A stretch of DNA of 64,000 nucleotides from Denitrificimonas caeni (GCF_905120345.1 NZ_CAJHOA010000005.1:139574-203573); one strand, 5' to 3'. Positions 30,401-36,902 are shown, counted from the first letter of the stretch. The notes: generated by a model from the letters alone, not told the origin. Numbers and translations are program-made.

Positions 30401-31564
30401 GCTAATGCCAAAGCAACTAGCAAAGGTGTAAATCTTAGTAGTCATATGCTTTCTCAGGGTAAATATGGTGTTGCCAAAGGTGTTGTTGGTAACGTTTTAA
30501 ATCAAGGCTCAGCTAAAGATAGTTCATCAGGCCAAACATTAAGTGGGATAAGTGGGGGAGAAGTTAAGATTCGAGATGAGGAGGGGCAGATTGAAAGAAC
30601 TGGACAGACAACAGAGCAGACAATCTCATATCTTAATCGTGATACGGAGAATAGTCATACACCAGCAGAACGTTTAAATATCCAAGCTTTAGAGCGTGAG
30701 GCTGAAGCCGAGCGGATTATTAAACAGGCTGCTTTTGCTGAGGTAGTTAAGTTTACTGATAATGCATATCATACGATGTTTGGACGAGAGCCAGATGCTT
30801 ATAAAGTTGTACAGGATGGTGAGGGTAATACTATTTATGAAGAAAAAGATAAACCCTTACTTTATAAGCTGACGGAAGAAGATATAAGACATATGGAGCT
30901 GGATTCAAATGGGAAAATACAAATGGCTATTAATGGCATTTTTAACAATGAGTATGATGCGGCATTGTATGCCATACAACATAGTGAGAATAAAAAAGAA
31001 CCTATTTATATATCAGCATTTCCAAAAGCTGGTAACGCTATATCCGAGTTAATGGTAGCAGGTTATCAGAAGTTTTTAGAAAGTGATTTCTGGGGGCTTA
31101 CTAATCACACGCAGCAAGTAAAAGATATTTTGTATCAGTATGGCTCTCAAGGTTTAGATCTGAGTCCTCATAGTCGTGGCTCAATGACATTAGGTAATGC
31201 AATGAAGTCAATGGAGCGTGATGGCGCTAAAAACGTGTTAAGCAATACAGATATCAACCCTTTCGGTCCAGCTTTTAATGCACAAGAAACTGCTAATTTG
31301 CTCTATAAGCTTAGCGGTGGAGCTAAAGATTACGTAAGTCTACAAAATCACAATGATGACTTTGTTGGCAGAGTATTAGGGCGAAATCCAGCTACCTATT
31401 ATCAGCGGCCGAAAGATAGCAGTAAAGCTAATGAATGGATCAATATGTTTTCAGGTGCAGAAACGGTACATAGTTGTGGTGGAAGCGGTAAAAGAGGCTG
31501 TTATGAACGTTATGGTGAGCCAAAAACGATTCAAATAAAAGCACAGAGGAGTAAACCCAGGTGA
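21422..31564 (+). CDS. TpsA exoprotein (FhaB/CdiA-like) with C-terminal toxin module
   Basis: 3,380 residues from GTG 21422 (AAGGA ribosome site 9 nt upstream). Order: signal peptide (about 1-29); TPS secretion domain (about 32-290) with NPHGITCDGCGFINTP; long beta-helix of ~20-residue repeats with LDN/LNN-x-x-G (about 310-1300); a non-repetitive region (about 1580-2050); a second repeat series rich in AGRD/GRDL (about 2050-2900); then a polymorphic tail (3078-3380). The tail has a lipase-like elbow PHSRGSMT (Ser3251) with Asp3312/3313 in HNDDF and His3350 in TVHSC, a plausible Ser-Asp-His triad. Its stop overlaps the next gene (GTGA). It is probably a contact-dependent inhibitor; toxin activity is inferred. 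Confidence 0.9.
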   Translation: MNTHSRLFKVTAHTLISVMWLQPLCSLAAGVRVDASAGGHTYMTQAGNGVPMVIIAKPNEKGLSHNKFIDYNVDQQGLILNNSTEKFTQTLLSGIIIGNGYLQGQPAQLILNEVNGGQASQLKGYTEVAGHQAHVVVANPHGITCDGCGFINTPHVSLASGQPVIEQGQLSRYDVAGGQIEIAGAGLNATNISQFDLITRSAKINAELHANELNIITGRNSVDAQTLETTAKVEHPEDKPSFAIDSSALGGMYAGAIRLLGTETGVGVNLAGDMASSAGDIRVDTRGKLTLTRVSAAQQLTVNAQEVDLTQQVYAGDQVKVQAEKLTNQSNLFAANDIELSVEQVDNHGLIEAGLRADNTLNATADIRIKGTTLNNNGSVIASHHLQIDSTERVSNKAAYLVADADLTVRTQQLDNQQGLITATGTVEVSAQHIDNRNQGELSSQQQLMVNTEVLDNREGGRVISEADLSIVAHELDNRQSGIVVADNNLTVRARHLDNSAQGVIKGTQTLAITADSLNNHGGGRVLSGTDLHFDVQRLNNSGGVLDAQSLLSINAHFIDNMHGQIVGNNGVRINSDSLDNRADGLLLSHGVLEATVNQFNNQQGTVIVDAGVTLQGHTLNNDRGRIASPNNVRLDHAQLNNTQGVIAAGHNLTVTAQTIDNANGELSAGRALTLGTQLLQQSQGQILSAGEMNLTAQVLDNSGQGLISAGTTLNIQAERLDNQQLGTVSSDGVLNIEAKQLNNYDQGLLLSKGLLHAQLNQLDQHHNGELISSEAIYLNLSNGHLNNSQSGLIYAPKLQLQQIGLLNNSQGGEISTPNDLVLNAQQLNNAGGLISSGHTLQLRVEGIIDNTLQGLLSAGHDLQVSGETLNNSQKGMLVAKGDLLLQVNKQLDNSQEGAILADGQLQIATAALNNSKSGVIISNEQLNIYAKQLDNQKEGLLSGLAGVHVSADSLQNQHNGTLSSQMGELTVQVAGSINNNQQGAFVSQQSLKVQAGRLDNQQGIVSSEAGVELQVAGDIDNQQGQISALDVTLHADNLFNSAGQVSAEKTLAITLAKELLNQQSASIISGQELLLTANTVNNHNSVIAGEGLLSVFAQHLHNQQGAIIAATDQLQLQAQHIDNQSAIYSQSSGVTVQADTLSNSNGLIQARDQLDLEIKQQLVNHNGRIISEQGALSVQAQTIDNQEGIFASLLDRLTLSVRGLVNNHAGTVQGQDVIIDAHEVANQGGGIYAQQQLIVSGHNLDNSAQGQIAANTIDFSLTGALNNQSGIVESDHLYVTADSVSNNQGRLRMLASTGDSVIRTESTFDNRNGSIETSNTNFALDAPNLLNQSGSVAHAGGGQFDVMSGHADNVGGTLASQGTLLVTSDSWENSTVFQAGALTLNIGQFTQTASGQLIASHSLTATGDTWINDGLIASDGDLSLQLTGNYSGNGQVTSLGTMQLSANQFTLGEQAVIYSDAVGRIDSQQLTNQGHISAAGALVINTQALNNQGSLGSAQQLSISTPYLSNDNGLIFSGADMVLRVEQLSNRYADIYSLGSIDLAGYVNNNQAQRVENVSGGIEAAHDFSLYSAFVENRRDILDVENTGKYSVVINELACRGPYNPYGDCKQGSNGRRVGVWEITEREKLDVVNSSAASNLLAGGTLSFSGDSLLNSSSLISSGGDLNLSFNEVSNIGVKPADIEAKRIFVSGRKPNYYTYLFLANQFNAMHGLGVQKSSVEEDLSHFIGRMEGEYLAGRELIEIPLAGEEYSAIIQAGGNLTINAQQTLENSVIRPNYSYVSGGTREDNGTPGGNYATDVSINSQLPADVQQKQIDPTVLPSFNLPTGDKGLFRLSGQSVQEMQTQAAGDANSTASKGSARDAQLTQQGSSFFEQHIVLSSQLIGSSTTDDSYERSQVKVVPSSLQNVQGQNNGHHYLVETNPALTSINQFLSSDHLLDGLGLSADHVQKRLGDGLYEQKLMREALVARTGQRFIAGIDNDEAMYRYLMDNAIASKEALQLSVGVSLNAEQVAALTHDIVWLEEREVLGEKVLTPVLYMAQADGRLAPNGALIQGRNLTLISGGDLSNQGTLGAIHSLTAQAQNISNSGLIEASERLSLQSEDSLYNRQGGILAGRDVDLTARTGDIVNERTVTRHDSVLGNSRWESSFADSAARIEAAGNLTLSAGRDVQNLGGVLDSRADLEVSAGRDVTLASVEERHSTSRGNHYLNAQSQQLGSETLAGGRLDIQADRDLTIIASRIESGKDMQLIAGNDLTLASAVDESHYYSQSKKTTSQRDQVRQVATEVQVGGQLIAVAGQDLTLVSSSVAANDEAYLVAGGKIQLLAEQDYDYAFSEKKKKGSLGRKSYRMDESLSDTAVVSSVSSGSDLSIYSGDDFIAEGVRLGAEGKLELQAVNDIQLLAAQDSYQQARAKSKKGLVSSKAKTSEKSQTTAVGSMLTGQNVVIRTGRDLLISGSDIRSEADTYLHAKRDIQLVAAEQQSTQSSSEKSSRLSFSNHGLLTQTQKQAEARQTSTDAVGSYISADNLTVISGRDNQIQGSILIAEQDMSISAGRNLAISSAENSASYASSSSRTQTGDIGKVWQPAVGQVKHKKQTQGHTTQQSGSQLASLNGGINLQAGEDYQQTASQVVAVEGDIRIQAQQVSIVAGYDTLDHSEKQSSSRTAIGSAVNIPVVDAALSMQQVGRAATHTDDPRMQALAAATVAMQGKTAYNNAKAIVDGDATGIKFSVSLSHEKSKSESTQQSRNVVASSVTAGGDVHIQASGTPHSDVQIIGSTVNAGRDINLKADRNILLLAAENTAEQNSKNSGSGWSAGIGLGIGSAQNGFSLDLAANQFRGKSDGSDSTWTNTQIEAGRQVVLESGRDTVLKGAVVKGEQVTAKVGGNLTLESLQDTSIYTSKNSGSSIGASLCIPGFCAGASTVSGSLNSSKVKGDYASVTEQSGIKAGDGGFQIEVQGHTDLTGAIISSSDSAVENNLNRLETNTLAFSDISNYANAKATSKGVNLSSHMLSQGKYGVAKGVVGNVLNQGSAKDSSSGQTLSGISGGEVKIRDEEGQIERTGQTTEQTISYLNRDTENSHTPAERLNIQALEREAEAERIIKQAAFAEVVKFTDNAYHTMFGREPDAYKVVQDGEGNTIYEEKDKPLLYKLTEEDIRHMELDSNGKIQMAINGIFNNEYDAALYAIQHSENKKEPIYISAFPKAGNAISELMVAGYQKFLESDFWGLTNHTQQVKDILYQYGSQGLDLSPHSRGSMTLGNAMKSMERDGAKNVLSNTDINPFGPAFNAQETANLLYKLSGGAKDYVSLQNHNDDFVGRVLGRNPATYYQRPKDSSKANEWINMFSGAETVHSCGGSGKRGCYERYGEPKTIQIKAQRSKPR
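22350..25400 (+). repeat. FHA-type beta-helix repeats inside tpsA
   Basis: About 1,000 codons of degenerate ~20-residue repeats. Each carries a Leu-(Asp/Asn)-Asn-x-x-x-Gly core, for example LDNQQGLI, LNNTQGVI and LDNSGQGLI. They form the elongated stalk of filamentous exoproteins. DNA copies are too diverged to count as perfect tandem repeats. Confidence 0.8.
30653..30781 (+). repeat. Toxin-module entrance sequence, copy 1 (in tpsA)
   Basis: 129 bp encoding SHTPAERLNIQALEREAEAE and on to AYHTMF. It matches 35511-35639 with about six mismatches and no gaps by hand alignment. The two proteins diverge right after it. It is a likely recombination point for exchanging the C-terminal module. Confidence 0.85.
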
Positions 31565-32031
31565 TTAGGTATTTAATTCTTGGGCTTTGCTACGTTGTTT
31601 TATTCACTGGATGTGAAAAAGCATTTAAGCCAGTTCCTTATGAGTATTTTCTTTGGGTTAAGCCGGGAATGTCTCTGATTGACGTTAAAAAAGCTCTATT
31701 GGAGTGCGGAGAGCCAACTCCAGCCGGTACTGGAGAAGCCTTTTCTTCAATGACTGATAATGAGCACGCTATTGTTGAGGTTTGTATGCGCAGACTTGGC
31801 TATACATTTGAGTACGGAGATTATGCGTCAATTTGTTCAACACAGCCGGAATTGAACTTGCCCGCTTGTCAGCCTGGGGCAGAGATACCTGCACCGAGTG
31901 CAGAGCGAAGACTTAATAGCGATTACTGCAAGAGGAAGAGGGGCTATCAGTTTTGTAAGGATACCGCACCGAACCCTGCTGCCTGCGAAAGAATGGACTT
32001 TAATAACCCAGCACCTGAGTGTTTGCCTTGA
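31561..32031 (+). CDS. Candidate immunity lipoprotein 1 (overlaps tpsA stop)
   Basis: 156 residues. GTG start shares GTGA with the tpsA stop, so it is translationally coupled, the usual position of a CDI immunity gene. Signal peptide with lipobox LFTGC (Cys at about residue 18) predicts a lipoprotein. Visible family pattern: LLECGEP, about 20 residues, CMRRLGY, then a Cys-rich tail, SDYCKRKRGYQFCKDTAPN and ACERMDFNNPAPECLP. Two close relatives lie downstream (34248 with the first half, 36411 with both) plus fossil tails. A lipoprotein immunity suggests the toxin acts in the periplasm or at a membrane. No known immunity family was recognised. Confidence 0.75.
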   Translation: MIRYLILGLCYVVLFTGCEKAFKPVPYEYFLWVKPGMSLIDVKKALLECGEPTPAGTGEAFSSMTDNEHAIVEVCMRRLGYTFEYGDYASICSTQPELNLPACQPGAEIPAPSAERRLNSDYCKRKRGYQFCKDTAPNPAACERMDFNNPAPECLP

Positions 32032-32160
32032 TTTTAGCAGTAAGAATTCTGGTTAATAAATAACTCTATGAGCTTTTTAAAAATATAGTTTTACTTGCAA
32101 GGACTGCAAGATTTTAATTTAAAATTTTTGATAAATAAGTAAAATGCAGATGTTGAATAA

Positions 32161-33372
32161 ATGATGAGAGAATTTTTTCTGTTAATTACTATATTTTTAT
32201 TGTCAGCTTGTGGGATCCATAAAGTTGAGTATGGGGTTGCTTCAAAAGCAGGAGTTGTTTTTTATCCGTTATGTGAGCGTGCTCAGAGTAGAATAACTGA
32301 TTTAAATCGCTTAAACTTCGATATGCCTAATTTTGTGAAGGCAGAGCCTTGTAGAAATTGGCCAGATTATAAAACGGATATAGATAAGAGCTCAGTTTCT
32401 ATAGAGTTTCCTTCAAGTATTAATATGGGAGATAAAGTTTTAATTGGTGGTTCTTTAGGACTAAGTATAAATGGTCGAACTTCTAGTAAATGGCATTACT
32501 ACTCCAACCCAGAACTTATGCTCGAAGACTATGCCAGTATTATTTATCAGGCTTGGCCTTGGTATCAACTGGCTGTCGAATACTCTTGGGTAGAACGAGC
32601 CGGTATGCGTTGTTTACGCTTACCGGTGGAGTCTGATAATGGGCTTTTACGTTCTCGACGTATGGATTACTTTTGCTGGGAGACTGTCAGTGGTTACCCT
32701 TATCCCATTCATCTGCATGCATGGGAGCGTTTACCCAGCGGTAGTACAGGTGGCACAGACTTTGAAAAAGTATTGATTGAACCTATTTTAGACAGTATGC
32801 AGATCAACCCAGCTGATCCTGAAACTCTGGCAGAGTATAAGTCTAAGCGTGAACAGATTTGCCGTGATTCAAAGCTTTTTTACGATACATCCGGTGCTCA
32901 AGGTCAGTTTTTGGGTGGCGATACTGATATGCGCAGAACGGTCCGTTATTTAAAAGATTGCGGGCATGATATTGCTTACTTACCCAAAGTTGAAAGATTA
33001 TATGACCTGATTACAATAAAAGGAGAGGTGATTGGCAGGCCAGGTTCACAAGAACATATAAGTGTATTTGATGATTTTTTATATGCAGATAAATATACGT
33101 ATTTAAATTACGGGCAAGGTCCTTTCTTAAAGGATGTTCGTCTACTTTCTGAGTATGAATTTAAAGAGTTGAAGGAAATATTACTTAGATTAAGACCTCG
33201 GGTGATTGATACACCTTTTTCTTATCCAGGAAACTGGTATGGGCTTTCTCCCTCGTATGAAAGACGTCCGAAAGATGGCTTTGGGATTCGCAAACATGCG
33301 CAATATGGCACTGTAATTGATATGACAGGCTTGCTTTTAGGTCACCCGCGCCTTAGCTTTATTATTGAGTAA
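32161..33372 (+). CDS. Lipoprotein of unknown function (family B), possible immunity
   Basis: 403 residues. N-terminal hydrophobic stretch with lipobox LLSACG (Cys17). Rich in Trp and Tyr; segments include YPLCERAQSRITDLNR, EPCRNWPDYKTD and GDKVLIGGSLGLSINGR. Several cysteines suggest periplasmic disulfides. A decayed duplicate lies at 35078-35508, sharing the first ~130 residues and one internal stretch. The gene is AT-rich relative to the flanking chromosome. Its place directly after the toxin/immunity pair suggests it also protects against a toxin, but no motif proves it. The ribosome site is weak. Confidence 0.7.
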   Translation: MMREFFLLITIFLLSACGIHKVEYGVASKAGVVFYPLCERAQSRITDLNRLNFDMPNFVKAEPCRNWPDYKTDIDKSSVSIEFPSSINMGDKVLIGGSLGLSINGRTSSKWHYYSNPELMLEDYASIIYQAWPWYQLAVEYSWVERAGMRCLRLPVESDNGLLRSRRMDYFCWETVSGYPYPIHLHAWERLPSGSTGGTDFEKVLIEPILDSMQINPADPETLAEYKSKREQICRDSKLFYDTSGAQGQFLGGDTDMRRTVRYLKDCGHDIAYLPKVERLYDLITIKGEVIGRPGSQEHISVFDDFLYADKYTYLNYGQGPFLKDVRLLSEYEFKELKEILLRLRPRVIDTPFSYPGNWYGLSPSYERRPKDGFGIRKHAQYGTVIDMTGLLLGHPRLSFIIE

Positions 33373-33439
33373 TTTTTTTCAAGGAAGATTATTTAATTGA
33401 AATGAAAAAATATCTCGATTAAATCTTGGGAGCATAATT

Positions 33440-34060
33440 TTGAAAACTATAAAAAATATATTAAAGAGTAGTGTCTTTTTATCAATATTAATTATACAGG
33501 GCTGTTTTCCTGAGTCTGCCTATCATGCGTATGAAGCTGGTGATGAGAGTTTTTCAACGAATGATAAATATCTACGTATCGACCCTTTAGATTACCCCGT
33601 GTTTTCGATGAGAGAGGATAGGGATGCTCCTGTCGATTTGGATTCTAGTGCAATGCAAACAGGACGCTATCGTCATCCGGCTTTACTTAAAGAGTATAAA
33701 TGGGAGATTACGCATGCTTTCAATGGGCGTTATCTGGCTTATTCAAAAAGCTATAACTATCAATACTGTTCAGCCCATATGATGCTTAATCACGGCACAT
33801 CAAAAAGATGTACCGATAACTACCCAAGGGTATCATCCAATATATACATGTACGTTAATAGCGATGGTGAAGCTTATGGGTTTTAATTTCTAAGAAATCC
33901 AAAACGATGGTTTTTTTCATCCGATAAAATTTCTTGGTTTCGTGTCAGAGACTATGGCGATTGGTCTGGTCAACCTTGGTTTGAATGCGTGGATCGATGC
34001 GATAAGTTGAGCAATATGAAAAAATCTATAGACCAACCTTTGCCGGACCGCACGATATGA
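33440..34060 (+). pseudogene. Lipoprotein gene with an in-frame stop (TAA at 33884)
   Basis: TTG start, lipobox IIQGC (Cys at about residue 22). The frame encodes 148 residues to TAA at 33884-33886, then stays open in the same frame for 57 more codons to TGA at 34058-34060. The post-stop part is rich in Trp, Asp and Cys (WFRVRDYGDWSGQPWFECVD) and looks genuinely coding. The next small ORF starts inside the final stop (ATGA). I read this as one ~205-residue lipoprotein gene broken by a nonsense change. Alternatively the 148-residue form is the product. Function unknown. Confidence 0.55.
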
Positions 34061-34251
34061 TAGGAGGAAAGTTTGGCGGTCTTTATGATCAAAGCGGTAA
34101 TGCCGAGCGTGGCCGCTTCCAATTAACTAAGTATGGACAGGAAGCGTGGAGCGTTGCAGCCATTCCTATCTCTGCACCTTTTGCAGCTGCAGATGCATTA
34201 CCTGCTCCAGTATGGCAAGCGATTTCAGTCTTAATAAAGGGGGCAAAATGA
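34057..34251 (+). CDS. Small ORF, unknown, chained by 4-nt overlaps
   Basis: 64 residues. It starts at ATG overlapping the preceding stop (ATGA) and stops at TGA overlapping the next ATG (ATGA). The C-terminal half is hydrophobic with WSVAAIPISAPFAAADALPAPVW, faintly like the end of YceK/YidQ-type lipoproteins. It may be a real coupled gene or the displaced 3' end of the broken lipoprotein gene. No function assigned. Confidence 0.4.
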   Translation: MIGGKFGGLYDQSGNAERGRFQLTKYGQEAWSVAAIPISAPFAAADALPAPVWQAISVLIKGAK

Positions 34252-34613
34252 AAAGTTATTTTAGCTTAGGTTGTGTACTTTTTTTTCAGGCTTTTATATT
34301 AACTGGTTGTGGAATAGGTGGTTTTTGGATGAACGGGAATCCAAACTTAAGTGAAAGTGTACCGCTGCGAGCTGATTGGCAAAAAGATAGCAGCTCTACA
34401 GCAGACTTAACTCAGGGTTGGGTTGAGTGCGGGGGGGATAGCAAAGGTTGGTATTATGTTGAGAGGTCTCCTAGTGATACAGGTCAAAGCTATCACGAAA
34501 AAACCAATTTGAAATACGATGCAATACAGCGCTGTATGTTAACTAAAGGCTATCGATATACAGGGCGTTGTGATAATTCTATTCTGCAGGCTACTCCAGC
34601 TTGTAATAAATAA
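34248..34613 (+). CDS. Small lipoprotein related to the immunity family
   Basis: 121 residues from ATG 34248; a longer in-frame opening exists but only the ATG gives a signal peptide. Lipobox ILTGCG (Cys at about residue 20). It shares the pattern WVECGG, about 30 residues, RCMLTKGYRY with immunity lipoproteins 31561 (LLECGE / CMRRLGY) and 36411 (LLECGG / CMVQAGY). It ends CNK and lacks the CKDTAPN tail. A fossil of a similar gene (QRCMLKK then YQYIEGCTRYN) is at about 37600-37715. Probably an accessory or orphan immunity protein. Confidence 0.65.
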   Translation: MKSYFSLGCVLFFQAFILTGCGIGGFWMNGNPNLSESVPLRADWQKDSSSTADLTQGWVECGGDSKGWYYVERSPSDTGQSYHEKTNLKYDAIQRCMLTKGYRYTGRCDNSILQATPACNK

Positions 34614-34860
34614 TAAAACAGTGACGTTGCTTACTTCTGCTCTTTTCCATATCAGAAATGTTGCCATCTGAAGCATGGCAAGTATTGGAGATATTATTTA
34701 GAGGGAGTTGAAAGCGCTTAATAAAAGACTTATTGTCTTCCTCGTAATTATCTTGGTGATTACTTAACTAGTTGCGTTACAGGGGGGGAGATGTTTGTTG
34801 GAAATAAGCTTGAAATATTTATTTGTTCGATAGAAAATCGGATCAAACCAAACACCATCT

Positions 34861-34927
34861 ATCAATGTTGTAAAGATACGGCACCGAACCCTGCAGCCTG
34901 TGAAAGAATGGATTTTAATACTGTCCC
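34861..34927 (+). pseudogene. Fossil immunity tail (CKDTAPNPAACERMDF)
   Basis: In the short frame 34791-34994 the stretch YQCCKDTAPNPAACERMDFN repeats the C-terminal tail of the lipoproteins at 31561 and 36411 almost letter for letter. The codons before and after it are unrelated and no signal peptide precedes it. It is a remnant of a deleted immunity gene. The surrounding 34614-34860 and 34928-35077 hold nothing else I recognise. Confidence 0.7.
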
Positions 34928-35077
34928 GTCTGACTATTTACCTGGTTTTTTGGTTTTTATAGCAGAATTACAGGTTAATAATTTGATTGATTAGGGTTGA
35001 ATTAATATGGATTTACTTTAAATAAATATAGATTTGTAGTTTTTGTTACTTGAGAAGCTTTGATGAATATGTAAGAC

Positions 35078-35508
35078 ATGGAGGTTTAATTACTATATTT
35101 TATTATCAGCTTGCGGTAGTTATCAAGTTAAAAATGGTGTCTTATCTAAGCTTGGAGCAGTAACTTATCCTTTATGTGAGCGTGCTCAAAATAGGATAAC
35201 TGACTTAAATCGTGCAACCTTTGATATGCCTAGTTTTGTGAAGTCGACCCCTTGTGGAAACTGGCCTGATTACAAAAACAATACAAATGGGGACTTTATT
35301 TCTATTGAGTTTCTGTCAAGTATTAATGTAGGAGATAAAGTTTTAATCGGGGGTTCTTTAGGGTTAAGTATAAATGGTCGAGCTTCTAGTAAATGGCATT
35401 ACTACTCCAACCCAGAACTTATGCTCGAAGATTATGCCAGTATTATTTATCAGGCTTGGCTATGCGTCGGGTGATTCGCTATCTAAAAGACTGCAGCCAT
35501 GAGACAGC
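35078..35508 (+). pseudogene. Decayed duplicate of the 32161 lipoprotein (family B)
   Basis: Near-parallel sequence to 32161-32558: PLCERAQNRITDLNRATFDMP, then GDKVLIGGSLGLSINGRASS. One T is missing in the signal-peptide region, so the frame shifts before the lipobox. At 35460 about 370 bp are deleted relative to 32161, and sequence resumes with MRRVIRYLKDC (cf. MRRTVRYLKDC). It then joins directly to the second toxin module at 35511. This duplication shows that whole toxin/immunity blocks were copied here. Confidence 0.85.
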
Positions 35509-35510
35509 CT

Positions 35511-35639
35511 AGTCATACACCAGCAGAACGTTTAAATATCCAAGCTTTAGAGCGTGAGGCCGAAGCCGAGCGGATTATTAAACAGGCTGTTTTTGCTGAG
35601 ATAGTTAAGTTTACTGATGATGCATACCATACTATGTTT
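35511..35639 (+). repeat. Toxin-module entrance sequence, copy 2
   Basis: Direct repeat of 30653-30781, gap-free and about 95% identical by hand. It marks the 5' boundary of the displaced toxin module, where sequence switches abruptly from the family-B lipoprotein fossil. Confidence 0.85.
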
Positions 35640-36430
35640 ATTAAAGAACATAAAATGTATGAGGTGATTCTGGGTAGAAATGGAAAGCCTGAACAAAATG
35701 CAGATGGAACCCCGAAGATTCGTGAACTCTCGTTTGAGGAGAAAAAAATTTACAGGCTAATGATTCAGGCAAGGTACATGTTGCTGCAAATGGTATATTT
35801 AATGATCCTTATGGTGCTGCTATATATGCAGCGCAGAATAATCCTGAATTAACAGGCGGCCCATTATACATTGTGTCATTTCCTAAAGCGGATAGTTCGG
35901 TAGCTGAGTTGATGGTTGCTGGCTATCAGAAACACCTTGAAAATAATTTCTGGGGTTTGACCAACTCAATGGAAGAATTCACAGAAATTATGCGGCAGCA
36001 TGGTATGTCAGTGCTTGAGTTGGATGCGCACAGTCGAGGTAGTATGACTATCGGCAATGCAATGGAATCGCTTTCATCTTTAAGTACAACTGCTGCGGGC
36101 GTATTAAGTAATACATTTGTAAATTTTTTTGGAGCAGCCTACGGTGCAGAAAAGGCTGCTGAACTGTTATATGAGTTGAGTGGTGGAAAGCAAAACACAG
36201 TCAACCTTCAAAATCATAAAGATGATTTTGAAGGCGGTATTATAGGAGGGAATCCTTATTCATATGATAAAAGACCAGAGAACAGTAGCAAGGGTAAAGA
36301 GTGGATTAATATGTTTAAAAATGGTCCTACAGTACATAGTTGTTATGGCGTTGGAAAAGATGGTTGTGAAAGTGCATATGGGGTATCGAAAACAATACAG
36401 GTAGAATCATATGGAAAAAATAAAAAATAA
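35511..36430 (+). pseudogene. Displaced second toxin module (CdiA-CT-like orphan), frameshifted
   Basis: About 305 codons matching the TpsA tail: SHTPAERLNIQALEREAEAE entry, a variable part, then NGIFNDPYGAAIYA, FPKADSSVAELMVAGYQK, the nucleophile elbow LDAHSRGSMTIGNAM (Ser codon 36032-36034), NHKDDF and TVHSCYGVG. The same Ser, Asp and His positions are kept. The frame is split: codons before 35742 and after ~35748 are in different phases, the switch lying in a run of seven A. There is no start signal or secretion region, so it is silent unless recombined into tpsA. An intact immunity-like gene overlaps its end by 20 bp. Confidence 0.82.
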
Positions 36431-36902
36431 AATATTAATTATTTTTATAAATGTATTTGTTTGGGGGTGTTCTGGTAATTATAGTATCTCTAATATTGAT
36501 AAGCCAATGCCGGATTATTATAGGCTTTGGGAAAAAGCTGGTGATGATGAGATTGGTATAAAGAAAAAGTTATTGGAGTGCGGTGGGAAGAACCCATCTG
36601 GGGATATGATTAGTATTAATGATTCAGCGCTAACTTATATTTGTATGGTGCAAGCAGGATATTTTTTACTTGTTTCTGTTAATGGGAAGAGAGAAAATCA
36701 CAACGTGTGGTGTATGAATTGGCCTGACTTAGCTGCGTGTCAGAAAGGAGCTAATATACCAAAGCCTAGTATAGAAAAAAGACTCAGTAGTGATTATTGT
36801 AAGAGTGCAATAAATTATCAGTTTTGTAAGGATACCGCACCGAACCCTGCTGCCTGCGAAAGAATGGATTTTAATAATCCCCCACCTGAGTGCTTACCTT
36901 AG
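36411..36902 (+). CDS. Candidate immunity lipoprotein 2 (partner of displaced toxin)
   Basis: 163 residues. ATG lies 20 bp inside the end of the displaced toxin frame. Signal peptide with lipobox VWGC (Cys at about residue 20). Body pattern LLECGGKNP, CMVQAGY; tail SDYCKSAINYQFCKDTAPN then ACERMDFNNPPPECLP, nearly the same as immunity 1. The N-terminal two-thirds differ from immunity 1, while the last ~80 bp are almost identical DNA. That suggests the variable part is specific to its toxin. It remains an open frame although the toxin beside it is broken, as expected if protection is selected for. Confidence 0.75.
   Translation: MEKIKNKILIIFINVFVWGCSGNYSISNIDKPMPDYYRLWEKAGDDEIGIKKKLLECGGKNPSGDMISINDSALTYICMVQAGYFLLVSVNGKRENHNVWCMNWPDLAACQKGANIPKPSIEKRLSSDYCKSAINYQFCKDTAPNPAACERMDFNNPPPECLP

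Noticed and set aside
35736-35748. Canonical programmed -1 frameshift site
   Set aside because: The A run in the zero frame follows G, so an X-XXY-YYZ heptamer is not in phase. Decay or polymerase slippage is more likely, and the item is kept only as a low-score finding.
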